Positions 16,661 to 25,970 of a stretch of 35,704 nt of DNA are shown here, piece after piece. The notes below the pieces were generated by a model. The model saw nothing but the letters and a program-made list of their open reading frames with translations, ran no database searches and was not told the origin of the DNA. Source of the stretch: Oscillospiraceae bacterium (GTDB taxonomy: Bacteria; Bacillota; Clostridia; Oscillospirales; SIG627); the NCBI GenBank assembly GCA_015065325.1, contig SVQO01000022.1, positions 1 through 35,704 on the forward strand, given 5' to 3'. The first letter of the stretch is position 1, and each line of letters opens with the position of its first letter. Both the position numbers and the translations under genes were made by a program.

Positions 16661-19084
16661 TTATTTTACAATGATATTGACCAGCTTGTTTTTGACGACG
16701 ATGGTCTTGCGGATCTCGCCCTCCTGCTTCTCCAGGAATGCGGCGATCTTCTCATTTGCCAGGACGTTGGCAAGAACGGTATCGTTATCAAGATCGGCTT
16801 CCATTACGACGGTGCCGCGCATCTTACCGTTGACCTGTACGGCAATGGTAACCTCCGATTCCTTGCACTTATCCTCGGAGTAAGTAGGCCAGGGCTCGTA
16901 TGCAATGGTCTTATCGTGACCCATAAACTCCCAGATCTCCTCGCCCACGTGAGGGATGATACAGGAGATCATCTTGATAAATCCCTCTGCATACTCTCTG
17001 GGGCAGGTTCCGTTTTTATAAACCTCGTTGACGAATACCATCATCTGTGCAATGGCGGTATTGAAGCCGAGAGTCTCAAAGTCGGAGGTAACCTTCTTGA
17101 CGGTTTGGTGATAGACCTTGGTCAGCTTGCCGTCGTTTTCTTCGGTGATATTTTCACGCTCGGTAAAGAAGTACCAAACACGGTTGATAAACTTCTTTGC
17201 ACCCTTAACACCGTCAGAGGACCAAGGCTTGGAAACCTCCAGCGGACCCATAAACATTTCGTACAGGCGCAAGGTGTCGGCACCGTACTCACGAACGATA
17301 TCGGAGGGGTTCACCACAAATTCAGGGAAACGCTTGCCCATCTTGATACCGTTTTCGCCCAGAATCATACCTTGGTGAACCAGCTTTTTAAAGGGCTCTT
17401 TCACGGGAGACAAGCCGTTATCGTACAGAAAACGGTTCCAGATTCTGGAGTACATCAAATGTCCGACTGCGTGCTCAGGGCCGCCGATGTAAAGGTCAAC
17501 GGGCATCCAGTGCTCCATCAGCTTGGGATCACAAAACGCCTTATCGTTATGAGGATCAATGTAACGCAGAAAATACCAGGAGGAGCCTGCGGATCCGGGC
17601 ATGGTAGAGGTCTCGCGAACGCCCTTGATTCCGTTTTGATCGTACTGCTTCCATTCGGTGGCATTCTCGAGAGGTGCCTGACCGCCACGTCCCTTATAGT
17701 CTTCCAAAACGGGAAGCACCAAAGGCAGTTCTTCGTCGGGCAGGAATACGGTCTCTCCCTTTTCGGTGTAAACACAGGGGACGGGCTCGCCCCAGTAGCG
17801 CTGGCGAGCAAAGATCCACTCGCGGAAGTGGTAGTTGGTCTTGCGTCTTGCGACGCCCAGCCCCTCCAGCTTCTTCGTAATGGCTTCCTTTGCTTCTTCC
17901 ACGGTCAGACCGGTAAATTCCTCGGAATTGATCAGCTTGCAGTCCTTGCCCAGATAATCCTGCTTTTCAAAGGCGCATTCGGAAACGTCGCGTCCCTCGA
18001 TAACCTGGATCATGGGAATATTATGAGCAACGGCGTATTCGAAGTCGCGCTGATCGTGGCTGGGAACCGCCATTACGGCACCGGTGCCGTAATTGCCCAA
18101 AACGAAGTCACCGATAAACACGGGCACTTCCTTGCCGTTGACGGGGTTGATAGCGTAAATTCCCTTCAGAGGGCATCCGCTCTTGGTCTTGGTAGCATCG
18201 GTACGGTCAATCTCACTCTTTGCAGCCGCTTCCTTAATGTACGCTTCTACTTCTTCCTTATTCTCAATACGGTCCATAAGTCCCTGCACGATCTTTCCGT
18301 CGGGAGCAAGAACCATAAAGGTGATACCGTAAACGGTTTCAATACAAGTGGTGTAAATGGAGAATTCACCGCCGCCGACCAGCTTGAAGTCAACCTCAAC
18401 GCCGGTGGACTTTCCGATCCAATTGCGCTGGATCTCCTTGGTGGATTCAGGCCAATCCAGCTCGTCCAGACCCTCCAGCAGCTTTTCAGCAAAGGCGGGC
18501 TGGTCGATGACCCACTGCATCATCATCTTTTTTACGACGGGATAGCCGCCGCGTTCGGATTTGCCGTCGATCACCTCGTCATTTGCCAGAACGGTACCCA
18601 AAGCTTCGCACCAGTTCACGGGCATTTCGATACGCTTGGCAAAGCCTGCCTCCCACAGCTTTTTAAAGATCCACTGAGTCCACTTATAGTACTCGGGATC
18701 AGAGGTGGCAAGCACCTTGGACCAGTCGTAGTCGAAGCCAAGCTCCTTCAACTGACCGGAGAAGGTATCGATATTCTTCTGAGTAAAGCCGTTGGGATGG
18801 TTTCCTGTATCCACCGCATACTGCTCAGCGGGCAAGCCGAAGGAGTCGTAGCCCATAGGATGCAAAACGTTGTAGCCCTGCATACGCTTCATACGGGACA
18901 TAATGTCGGTAGCGGTATAGCCCTCGGGGTGACCTGCGTGCAGACCTACACCGGAGGGATACGGAAACATATCCAATACGTAGTACTTGGGCTTGGAGAA
19001 ATCCCACACGTCGGTGTAGAAGGTATTGTTCTCCTCCCAAAATTTTTGCCACTTTTTCTCGATCTCTTTAAAATTGTACTCCAT
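16661..19084 (-). CDS. leuS: Leucyl-tRNA synthetase
   Basis: This is an 807-residue class I synthetase that charges tRNA-Leu. It has the HIGH motif as HAGH (49-52, in DMFPYPSGVGLHAGHPEGY) and the CP1 editing domain with TFMVLAPDG and GTGAVMAVPSHDQRDFEYA. Near the catalytic core are GSAGSSWYFLRYIDPHNDK and GGPEHAVGHLMYSR. The usual KMSKS is replaced by KMGKR (581-585) followed by FPEFVVNPSD. The C-terminus ends in the expected anticodon-binding and KLVNIIVK segment. ATG 19084 fits the family start. It is the last gene of the run, 28 bases behind rsfS. The altered KMSKS may be lineage-normal, and I cannot test that here. Confidence 0.96.
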   Translation of the reverse strand: MEYNFKEIEKKWQKFWEENNTFYTDVWDFSKPKYYVLDMFPYPSGVGLHAGHPEGYTATDIMSRMKRMQGYNVLHPMGYDSFGLPAEQYAVDTGNHPNGFTQKNIDTFSGQLKELGFDYDWSKVLATSDPEYYKWTQWIFKKLWEAGFAKRIEMPVNWCEALGTVLANDEVIDGKSERGGYPVVKKMMMQWVIDQPAFAEKLLEGLDELDWPESTKEIQRNWIGKSTGVEVDFKLVGGGEFSIYTTCIETVYGITFMVLAPDGKIVQGLMDRIENKEEVEAYIKEAAAKSEIDRTDATKTKSGCPLKGIYAINPVNGKEVPVFIGDFVLGNYGTGAVMAVPSHDQRDFEYAVAHNIPMIQVIEGRDVSECAFEKQDYLGKDCKLINSEEFTGLTVEEAKEAITKKLEGLGVARRKTNYHFREWIFARQRYWGEPVPCVYTEKGETVFLPDEELPLVLPVLEDYKGRGGQAPLENATEWKQYDQNGIKGVRETSTMPGSAGSSWYFLRYIDPHNDKAFCDPKLMEHWMPVDLYIGGPEHAVGHLMYSRIWNRFLYDNGLSPVKEPFKKLVHQGMILGENGIKMGKRFPEFVVNPSDIVREYGADTLRLYEMFMGPLEVSKPWSSDGVKGAKKFINRVWYFFTERENITEENDGKLTKVYHQTVKKVTSDFETLGFNTAIAQMMVFVNEVYKNGTCPREYAEGFIKMISCIIPHVGEEIWEFMGHDKTIAYEPWPTYSEDKCKESEVTIAVQVNGKMRGTVVMEADLDNDTVLANVLANEKIAAFLEKQEGEIRKTIVVKNKLVNIIVK

Positions 19085-19112
19085 TTTTTATCCTCTGCTG
19101 TGTTTATTCTCT

Positions 19113-19469
19113 TTAATCTTCTTTTGCTTCAAAATCAATTTTCTCTGCTGCCGACCACAGCTTTTCCAAATTGAAAAAGTCACGGCTGTTAGCGTCAAAG
19201 ATGTGCACGATCACGTCGTCGTAGTCCACCAAGATCCATCCGCCGCCCTGATATCCTTCCGTACGGGAGGGGGCGATGGAATCTTCTTCCTTTAATTTAT
19301 AATCCACCTCGTCGCAAAGAGCCTTCAGGTGGGTGGAAGAAGTGGCAGTGGCGATCACGAAATAGTCGGTAATGACCGTTTCCTCGCGCACCTTCAGAAT
19401 GCTGATCGCCTTTCCCTTCTTTTCATCGAGAATGGAAGCGATCTTTTTTGCTTTTTCAAGTGCTGTCAT
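19113..19469 (-). CDS. rsfS: Ribosomal silencing factor RsfS
   Basis: This is a 118-residue protein of the RsfS/YbeB/Iojap family, which binds uL14 on the 50S subunit and blocks subunit joining when nutrients are short. Recognisable parts are DYFVIATATSSTHLKALCDEV, EGYQGGGWILVDYDDVIVHIF and RDFFNLEKLW near the C-terminus. AAAGGA precedes ATG 19469. It sits 10 bases behind the nadD-yqeK fusion, the conserved nadD-yqeK-rsfS order of Firmicutes. Confidence 0.95.
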   Translation of the reverse strand: MTALEKAKKIASILDEKKGKAISILKVREETVITDYFVIATATSSTHLKALCDEVDYKLKEEDSIAPSRTEGYQGGGWILVDYDDVIVHIFDANSRDFFNLEKLWSAAEKIDFEAKED

Positions 19470-19479
19470 AGAGTTCCTT

Positions 19480-20697
19480 TCAAATCCGTCCGATCCTTTC
19501 TCTCAGATCTGCCAGTGCGTCAAGAGACAAGGAATGGCACGGAATATTATTCTCCTGTAAATACTGTACGGTGTTTTCCATCACCGTCAAAACGCATCGG
19601 TCGAAATACCGCAAGCGTTCCTCTTTCCCCTCGGGAAGATTTCGGTAAAATTCGTCACGCATCCTCCGACAGGGCTCGTGGGTTCTGGTTTCTTCGATAT
19701 AATCCGCAAAATAGAGGATTTTCTCCTTCAGGCTCATCCCCGCGCGGCCGGTCGTGTGGTAGCAAACGGCGAGGATCGCCTCGGGCGAAAGCTCGCCTTC
19801 CCGTTTTGCCTCAAGTGCCGCGGCTCTGCCGTGCAGCACGGCGGGGATCCGTCGATCTTCTTCGGAAACACTCTCTCCCCGATCTATAAGATAGGAAAAA
19901 ACTTCTTCGTCCAAATTCTTTTTTGCCATATCGTGCCAAAGAGCGGCAAGCGCCATTTCTTCCGTATCCTCGGGTGAAAGAGAAAGAAGCTTACAGAGGC
20001 AAACCGCCTCCCGTTCCACGGAAAGCGTATGAGAGAAGCGATGCGGAGAAAGCCTTTTTTTCGCCTGCTCAAGGATCCTTTTGCGCCCGGGATGTGAAAG
20101 AGACGAGTAAATTCCTCTTTCGTTGATCCACTCGTTTACGCTTGGCGAAAGAGAGAGGGAAAATCCATATTCGCCAAGTTCCCGACGAACGTCAGTCGAG
20201 GATATTATATATGGTTTTTCCTGCAAAAGCAAGATGCATGCACCAAAATTTTCTTCCAGCCACGCTTTTTTTTCGTCAAGCTTTGAGAAATCCTCGAAAC
20301 GGTCCATTACGCAAAGGGTACACATTTTTAATATATACTCAAAGCGCCGCCAGGTTTCAAAAACGAGGAACTGATCCGTTCCGACAAACAGAAAGATCTC
20401 TCCGTCGGGATGGTCGGCACGGACCCGCTCCAAGGTAAGGTAAGTGTAACAGGTTCCCTGATCCAGCACCTCACGATCACAGATCCGAATAAGCGGCGAC
20501 AGGGGCAAGAACGCGCGCCTGCTCATTTCCAGACGGTCCGAATCCTCTGCTCCGTCGGAAAGCATCTTGTGCGGCGGCTTTCCCGAGGGAATCACGTACA
20601 AAAGATCCAGCCCTGCTTTTTCCAAAAATGCAAGAACTGCTTTTTCGTGTCCCCGATGCGGCGGATCAAAGGCACCGCCGAAAATTCCGATGCGCAT
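19480..20697 (-). CDS. nadD: Fused nicotinate-nucleotide adenylyltransferase / YqeK HD phosphohydrolase
   Basis: This is a 405-residue fusion. Residues 1-195 are NadD, with GGAFDPPHRGH (7-17) and ISSTDVR (165-171); it adenylates nicotinate mononucleotide in NAD synthesis. Residues 205-405 are YqeK-like HD hydrolase, with His219/His223, HD pair His255-Asp256 in ALWHDMAKK, His289, His314 and Asp332 in FADYIEETR. This family cleaves Ap4A to ADP. The two are separate adjacent genes in Bacillus subtilis. No frameshift or internal start is needed here, since the linker reads SSLSHPGRKRIL. ATG 20697 follows the ftsY stop by one base and has no clear Shine-Dalgarno, so it probably relies on reinitiation. 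A TTG at 20706 inside ftsY is a less likely start. Confidence 0.92.
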   Translation of the reverse strand: MRIGIFGGAFDPPHRGHEKAVLAFLEKAGLDLLYVIPSGKPPHKMLSDGAEDSDRLEMSRRAFLPLSPLIRICDREVLDQGTCYTYLTLERVRADHPDGEIFLFVGTDQFLVFETWRRFEYILKMCTLCVMDRFEDFSKLDEKKAWLEENFGACILLLQEKPYIISSTDVRRELGEYGFSLSLSPSVNEWINERGIYSSLSHPGRKRILEQAKKRLSPHRFSHTLSVEREAVCLCKLLSLSPEDTEEMALAALWHDMAKKNLDEEVFSYLIDRGESVSEEDRRIPAVLHGRAAALEAKREGELSPEAILAVCYHTTGRAGMSLKEKILYFADYIEETRTHEPCRRMRDEFYRNLPEGKEERLRYFDRCVLTVMENTVQYLQENNIPCHSLSLDALADLRERIGRI

Positions 20698-20698
20698 A

Positions 20699-21610
20699 TT
20701 ACTCAAACAGGGCGTTTACAAATTCCTCGGGATCGAAGGGGCGCAGATCGTCCATTCCCTCACCGACGCCGATGAATTTCACGGGAACACCCAATTCCTT
20801 TTTCAAGGAGAAAACGATGCCGCCCTTGGCAGTTCCGTCAAGCTTTGTCAGAACAAGGCCCGTAATTCCCGCGCTGTTTTTAAATTCCTTCGCTTGGCTG
20901 ACTGCATTTTGTCCCGTGGTGGCGTCCAGCACCAAAAGCATTTCTCGATCGCAACCGGGAAGCTCGCGGTCCAGCACACCGGATATCTTATGCAGCTCGT
21001 TCATCAGGTTTTTCTTGTTATGGAGTCTGCCTGCGGTATCCACGATCAACACGTCCGCACCGCGTTTCTTGGCAGCAGCGGCGGCATCAAAAACAACAGC
21101 GGCAGGGTCGGCTCCATCCCCCTGAGAGATCATATCCACGCCTACACGGTCCGCCCAAATGCCGAGCTGTTCACGGGCAGCAGCACGGAAGGTATCTCCC
21201 GCGGCAAGCAACACAGACTTACCATCCTGCTTCAGGTAATTTGCGATCTTCGCAATGGAGGTAGTCTTTCCCACGCCGTTGACACCGATCATCAAGATCG
21301 AGGAAGGCTTGGTGGATAAATTCAGTTCCAGGCCGTCCTTTTCCAGCAAAGATACCAGAATCTCACGCAGGGCAAGCTTGGCTTCCTCACCCTTCATAAT
21401 GCGCTCCTCGGTGATCTTGTCTCGGAGCTGATCGATGATCTCCATTGCCGTTTCCGCACCGAAATCCGCAAGGATCAGAATTTCTTCCAATTCCTCATAA
21501 AAATCCTCGTCGATCTCACCCGAAAGTGCGCGGAACAAAGAATCCGCACGGTGAAGAATGGCGTTTTTCGTCTTCGCCAGACCTTGTTTTAATTTTTCAA
21601 AAAATCCCAT
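20699..21610 (-). CDS. ftsY: Signal recognition particle receptor FtsY
   Basis: This is a 303-residue SRP GTPase that docks SRP-ribosome complexes at the membrane. The N domain (1-100) starts MGFFEKLKQGLAKTK. The G domain has G1 GVNGVGKT (109-116), DTFRAAAREQL (139-149), DTAGR (191-195), TKLDGTAKGG (255-264) and GVGEGMDDLRPFDPEEF at the C-terminus. The acidic A domain is absent, as in many Gram-positive FtsY proteins. I chose ATG 21610, which lies 7 bases after the smc stop behind a GAGAG site. The open frame upstream lies wholly within smc and is a shadow. Confidence 0.96.
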   Translation of the reverse strand: MGFFEKLKQGLAKTKNAILHRADSLFRALSGEIDEDFYEELEEILILADFGAETAMEIIDQLRDKITEERIMKGEEAKLALREILVSLLEKDGLELNLSTKPSSILMIGVNGVGKTTSIAKIANYLKQDGKSVLLAAGDTFRAAAREQLGIWADRVGVDMISQGDGADPAAVVFDAAAAAKKRGADVLIVDTAGRLHNKKNLMNELHKISGVLDRELPGCDREMLLVLDATTGQNAVSQAKEFKNSAGITGLVLTKLDGTAKGGIVFSLKKELGVPVKFIGVGEGMDDLRPFDPEEFVNALFE

Positions 21611-21617
21611 ATTTCTC

Positions 21618-24600
21618 TCACTTTCCGTCCGAAGCGTATTTTCCTGATTCCGCGGCATCCAAACGAATAAAATCGCTGACGCCCTTTTCCTGCATGGTAA
21701 TTCCGTACAGTGTATCCGCTTCCTCCATGGTACCCCTGCGGTGGGTAATGACGATAAACTGTGTTTTGTCATTGTGCTTCTTGATATACTGGGCAAAACG
21801 ACGGACGTTTGCTTCATCCAGCGCCGATTCGATCTCGTCAAAGATACAGAAGGGGCTGGGATTGATACGGAGCAGAGACATATACAAAGCAATGGCTACA
21901 AACGCCTGCTCACCGCCCGAAAGCAACGACAAATTCTTGATGACCTTTCCGGGGGGCTGAACACGGATCTCCACGCCGCAATTCAAAAGATCCTCTTTGT
22001 TGGTCAGCTCGATATCGGCGTTTCCGCCGCCGAACAGCTCCACGAAGATCTGTCGGAAGGTGTAACGGATCTGCTCGAAGGTTTCCGTAAACATATCCCG
22101 CATGGTGGTTTCCAAATCGGCGATCAGCTTCTCCAATTCCTCACGGGACTTGGTAATATCGGAATACTGGGAATCCAGGAAGCGGAAGCGTTCCTGTGCC
22201 TCCTCCAGCTCCTGCACAGAATCCAGATTGACCGGTCCGATGCGACGAAGCTCACCGCGCAACGCCTGAAGTCTGGCTTCTCCGCCCAAAGACTCCGTAT
22301 CGGTTTCTCTGGCTTTTTCAAACTCCATATGCTCGGGAGCGATCTCGTATTCCTCGGCAAGGGAGCGAATAATGCTTTCTCTCTCCTTTTCTGCAGAGGC
22401 AAGTCTGCCAGCCAAACGGGAGAAAGCTTCCATTCTCCGTTCCTTTTCCGCCTGCTTTTCCTTTTGTGCGGAACGAACCTTGGCGCTTTCCTCACCTGCG
22501 GCGTTGACGCGATCCAAAAGCTGTCGGATCTCCTCTTGCTTGGCGGTGATCTGCTCCTTCAAAGTCTCTCGTTGCTTTTTGGAATCCTCGATTTTCAGCA
22601 AAGCGTCTTCCTTGGACTTTTCCAGAGATGCGAGCAGTTCTTCCTTATTCTTGCCGCCCTCCTCCAGTTGTCTGAACGCCTCTGCGTTGTCGTTCAGCTT
22701 TGCGGCCTCTTGCTCAAGACGAAGCTGAGCTTGACCTCTCAGAGCAAGGATCTCACCCTGAGCAATGATATATTCTTCCCTCTTTTTCTCTTTTTCTTCC
22801 TTTTGAAGGGAAAGAGCGTCCAATTCATCGGTAATTTTCCGATCACGCAGATCAAAGGCCGAAAGAAGCCCGCGGATCTCGTCGGCACGAACCTGTCTTT
22901 CACCGATGCGGCGGTCGATCTCCAAAATCTCCTGTTCCATACGAAGCACGTCGGACTTTGCAGCATTCATACGCTCGGCTTCCAAAGTCAACTCGTTTTG
23001 CGCGACCCCCTCCTTCATACGAAGCTGAGAAAGCTTTTCCTCATTCACCTTCAGCTGTTCGCGAAGCTGACTTCTCTTTTCTTCCTTTGCGTCAAGCTCT
23101 CCGCGAAGGACGGCGATCTTCTTTTCCTTCTCCGCAATGGTATCTTTAAGCTGAGTCAAATCACCCGAGCGAGACAAAACGCCCGTCAGATTCAACGCCT
23201 GACCGCCCGTAAAGGAACCGCCCGCGTGGATGATCTGACCGTCCAACGTTACGATGCGCACGCCGTACTTTTCGCTTTTCGCCAGTCGGGACGCAGATTC
23301 GATATCCTCACAAATCAGGGTTTTCCCCAAAAGGAATTCAATGGCAACGCGGTACTTTTCTTCACTTCTGCAAAGATCGGATGCTCTGCCCAAAAAACCG
23401 CTTTCGTGAATATCGGAGGTATCGTAAAGACCTGCCCGCAAAGTAGTCAAGGGCAAAAAGGTTGCTCTGCCGAGGCGGTTCTTTTTCAGAAAAGCAATGG
23501 CATCCTTGGCATCCTTTTCTTCCTCTACCACAATGTTCTGCACACCGCCTCCGAGGGCAGTTTCCACGGCAAGAACGTATTTCTCGTCGGTGGAGATCAG
23601 TTTGGATACGGGTCCGCAAATGCCCGAAAGTTCGCTTCCGGCGGCATTCATGATCTCCTTTACGGATTCGGAAAAGCCCTCCAAAAGCCGTTCCATGCGA
23701 AGCAAGGTATCCCTTCTCTGCTCCGCCTCCATTTTCTCCAGGCGATGCTTTTGCAGGGCGTCCCCCGTTTCCTCGATCTCCTCTCCCAAATGGTAAAGGG
23801 TAAGGTTCAGAGTACCGTTTTCCTTTTCCGCTTCGGCTTTGGCATTCAGAGCCTCGTCGGCAAGCTTACGCTTTTCTTCCAGACGAATGCGCAGGGTTTC
23901 ATCCTTGCCGCCGCCCTCGGACAGACGCTTTTGCAGTTCTTTTTTCTGCTCCTCGCCCGCTCTGCCGAAGCCCTCTCCCTCCTTCAATTCCATATTGAGG
24001 GATTCCTTTTGATCGGAGATGGCCTCTTTTTCGGTGAGAAGTGCATCCTCCCGTTCGACGAGTGCGGTATATTCCGCCGCAAGTGCGTTCTGCGCACCGC
24101 GGTTTTCGGAAAACTTTTCCTCGATTTCGGAAAGTTCGGTCTGAATGACGGAAAACGCTTCGTTCAGCTTTTCCTTTTCCTCCATCAGCGCTTTTTCGCG
24201 AGTATCATCCTTCTCTCCCTGAGAAAGAATCTCGTCGCGGCGAAGCTCAATATGATGGATCTCGTTTTCCAGAACGGACAGCACCGAAGAAAGGTCGGAA
24301 TCGGAGGAGGCGAGTTCACTCACTTCACCGCGGAGGATCTCGCTTTTCATATTCTTTTCCTGGGTTTCGATATAAAGAGCGTCGATTTTGCGATCCTGCT
24401 CGTCGATCTCGTCGCTCAGCGCCTTGAGCGCCTTATCCTCGCTCTCGTACTTTTCCTGTCCTTCCTTGCGGAAACGAATGATCTTATCCATTCTCTGAGC
24501 CCAGATACCTAGCTCCAGAGTCTTTTTTTCTTCTACAATGGCAAGGTACGCCTTCGCCTTGGCACTTTGCTGTTCCAGGCGCGGAAGTCTGCCCTGCACC

Positions 24601-25190
24601 TCAGCAAGAATATCGCCGATTCGCACGGCGTTGTCGTTGACGGATTGCAGCTTCAATCCCGCCTCGTGCTTGCGGTAGCGAAAACGGGAAATCCCCGCCG
24701 CTTCCTCAAAAAGCTCTCTGCGCTCGTTGCCCTTCAGGGAAATGATCTCGGCGATCTTACCCTGGCTGATGACCGAATAGCCCTCACGGCCGATACCGGT
24801 ATTGAGGAAAAGGTCAACGATATCCTTCAGTCGAACCTGCTTTTTATTCAGGTAGTATTCACTTTCTCCGCTACGGTAAAGTCTTCTGCCGACGCTGACC
24901 TCGTCAAAGTCGATCTTCATCAAAAAATCGGAGTTGTCGATGGTCATAACGACCTCGGCAAAGGAGGCGGGTTTTCTTTTTCCGCTTCCGTTGAAAATGA
25001 TATCCTCCATCTTGCTTCCGCGCAGGCTTTTGGCACTCATTTCGCCCAAAACCCAGCGAACGGCGTCGGAAATATTACTCTTTCCGCTTCCGTTTGCACC
25101 GACGATGGCGGTCATTCCCTTATCAAATTCGATGACGGTCTTGTCGGGAAAGGACTTAAATCCTTGCAATTCCAATGTTTTTAAGTACAT
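21618..25190 (-). CDS. smc: Chromosome segregation SMC ATPase
   Basis: This is a 1190-residue SMC protein, the usual bacterial length. The N-terminal head has Walker A GANGSGKS (31-38) and SDAVRWVLGEMSAKSLRGSKM. Long coiled coils rich in Glu/Lys/Arg (about 165-500 and 675-1010) flank a hinge (about 510-660) with FLGRASDLC and GGSFTGGQ. The C-terminal head has the signature LSGGEQAFVAIALYMSLL and Walker B FCIFDEIESALDEANV. The signature carries EQAF instead of the more common EKAL. With ScpA/ScpB it compacts and segregates the chromosome. It sits between rnc and ftsY as in Bacillus. A 27-base gap separates it from rnc. Confidence 0.96.
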   Translation of the reverse strand: MYLKTLELQGFKSFPDKTVIEFDKGMTAIVGANGSGKSNISDAVRWVLGEMSAKSLRGSKMEDIIFNGSGKRKPASFAEVVMTIDNSDFLMKIDFDEVSVGRRLYRSGESEYYLNKKQVRLKDIVDLFLNTGIGREGYSVISQGKIAEIISLKGNERRELFEEAAGISRFRYRKHEAGLKLQSVNDNAVRIGDILAEVQGRLPRLEQQSAKAKAYLAIVEEKKTLELGIWAQRMDKIIRFRKEGQEKYESEDKALKALSDEIDEQDRKIDALYIETQEKNMKSEILRGEVSELASSDSDLSSVLSVLENEIHHIELRRDEILSQGEKDDTREKALMEEKEKLNEAFSVIQTELSEIEEKFSENRGAQNALAAEYTALVEREDALLTEKEAISDQKESLNMELKEGEGFGRAGEEQKKELQKRLSEGGGKDETLRIRLEEKRKLADEALNAKAEAEKENGTLNLTLYHLGEEIEETGDALQKHRLEKMEAEQRRDTLLRMERLLEGFSESVKEIMNAAGSELSGICGPVSKLISTDEKYVLAVETALGGGVQNIVVEEEKDAKDAIAFLKKNRLGRATFLPLTTLRAGLYDTSDIHESGFLGRASDLCRSEEKYRVAIEFLLGKTLICEDIESASRLAKSEKYGVRIVTLDGQIIHAGGSFTGGQALNLTGVLSRSGDLTQLKDTIAEKEKKIAVLRGELDAKEEKRSQLREQLKVNEEKLSQLRMKEGVAQNELTLEAERMNAAKSDVLRMEQEILEIDRRIGERQVRADEIRGLLSAFDLRDRKITDELDALSLQKEEKEKKREEYIIAQGEILALRGQAQLRLEQEAAKLNDNAEAFRQLEEGGKNKEELLASLEKSKEDALLKIEDSKKQRETLKEQITAKQEEIRQLLDRVNAAGEESAKVRSAQKEKQAEKERRMEAFSRLAGRLASAEKERESIIRSLAEEYEIAPEHMEFEKARETDTESLGGEARLQALRGELRRIGPVNLDSVQELEEAQERFRFLDSQYSDITKSREELEKLIADLETTMRDMFTETFEQIRYTFRQIFVELFGGGNADIELTNKEDLLNCGVEIRVQPPGKVIKNLSLLSGGEQAFVAIALYMSLLRINPSPFCIFDEIESALDEANVRRFAQYIKKHNDKTQFIVITHRRGTMEEADTLYGITMQEKGVSDFIRLDAAESGKYASDGK

Positions 25191-25217
25191 TCTACTTCTC
25201 TCTTATCCAAAAATCTT

Positions 25218-25970
25218 CTATTTACCTTCGCCGAACCAGGTTGCCAACGCCATTTTTGCCGCCGCCTGCTCCGCTTCTCTTTTACTGGTTCCGGTGCCGT
25301 TGCCGATCACGTTGGAATTGATGCGTACTTCAACGGAAAATTCCTTTTTGTGGTCCGGTCCCTTTTCACCGATCAGACGGTACTCCACCTTTTCTCCCGG
25401 ACTTGTCTGCACCTTTTCCTGCAAAAGACTCTTATAGTCCTCATCGCGGATCTTACCGCCCTCCAACAGAGCCAGCATACGGTCCTTTGCAAGGCGGAGA
25501 ACGAAACGCTCGGCTTCATCAAAGCCGCCGTCCAGATAAATTCCTCCCAGCAGTGCTTCAAAGCAGTCTGCCAGAATATTTTTATGTTTTTTGACACCGT
25601 TCTCGGAAAGTCCGTGATTGAGCAGCATATACTCACTCAAATTCAGAGCACTTGCATACTCGTACAAGGCATCCGCGCAGACCGAGGCAGCACGAAGCTT
25701 GGTCAGCATTCCCTCCGGGAAGGTAGCATGATCGGAAAACAGGTGCCGGGAAATTACAAGGGAAAGAACCGAGTCACCCAAAAACTCCTGCCGCTCGTTG
25801 TGCTCGTATAAAACTTTGCTTCGTTTTTCATTGGAAAACGAAGAATGGGTCAATGCGATCCACAGATATTTTCGATTACGGAAGCGATATCCCACCTTCT
25901 CCTCCAGTTCATCCAATCGGGAAAGAAAAACGCGGGGATAATCCTCCTCACGGGCAAGTTTTACTTCCAT
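25218..25970 (-). CDS. rnc: Ribonuclease III
   Basis: This is a 250-residue double-strand-specific endoribonuclease for rRNA and mRNA processing. The catalytic domain has the signature NERQEFLGD (58-66) and the second metal site in ADCFEALLGGIY (Asp135, Glu138). A dsRNA-binding domain (about 178-245) ends KREAEQAAAKMAL. Start ATG 25970 overlaps the plsX stop by one base (TGATG), so the two are coupled. Confidence 0.96.
   Translation of the reverse strand: MEVKLAREEDYPRVFLSRLDELEEKVGYRFRNRKYLWIALTHSSFSNEKRSKVLYEHNERQEFLGDSVLSLVISRHLFSDHATFPEGMLTKLRAASVCADALYEYASALNLSEYMLLNHGLSENGVKKHKNILADCFEALLGGIYLDGGFDEAERFVLRLAKDRMLALLEGGKIRDEDYKSLLQEKVQTSPGEKVEYRLIGEKGPDHKKEFSVEVRINSNVIGNGTGTSKREAEQAAAKMALATWFGEGK

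Noticed and set aside
19085-19112. T-box leader ahead of leuS
   Set aside because: Only 28 bases separate rsfS and leuS, too short for any T-box.
16634-19174. Plus-strand open frame of 846 codons opposite leuS
   Set aside because: It lies wholly opposite a clear leuS gene, has no family motif or ribosome binding site, and results from codon bias on the other strand.
21741-24512. Plus-strand open frame of 923 codons opposite smc
   Set aside because: It is a shadow of the Glu/Lys-rich coiled-coil codons (giving Leu/Phe-rich antisense). There is no start context.
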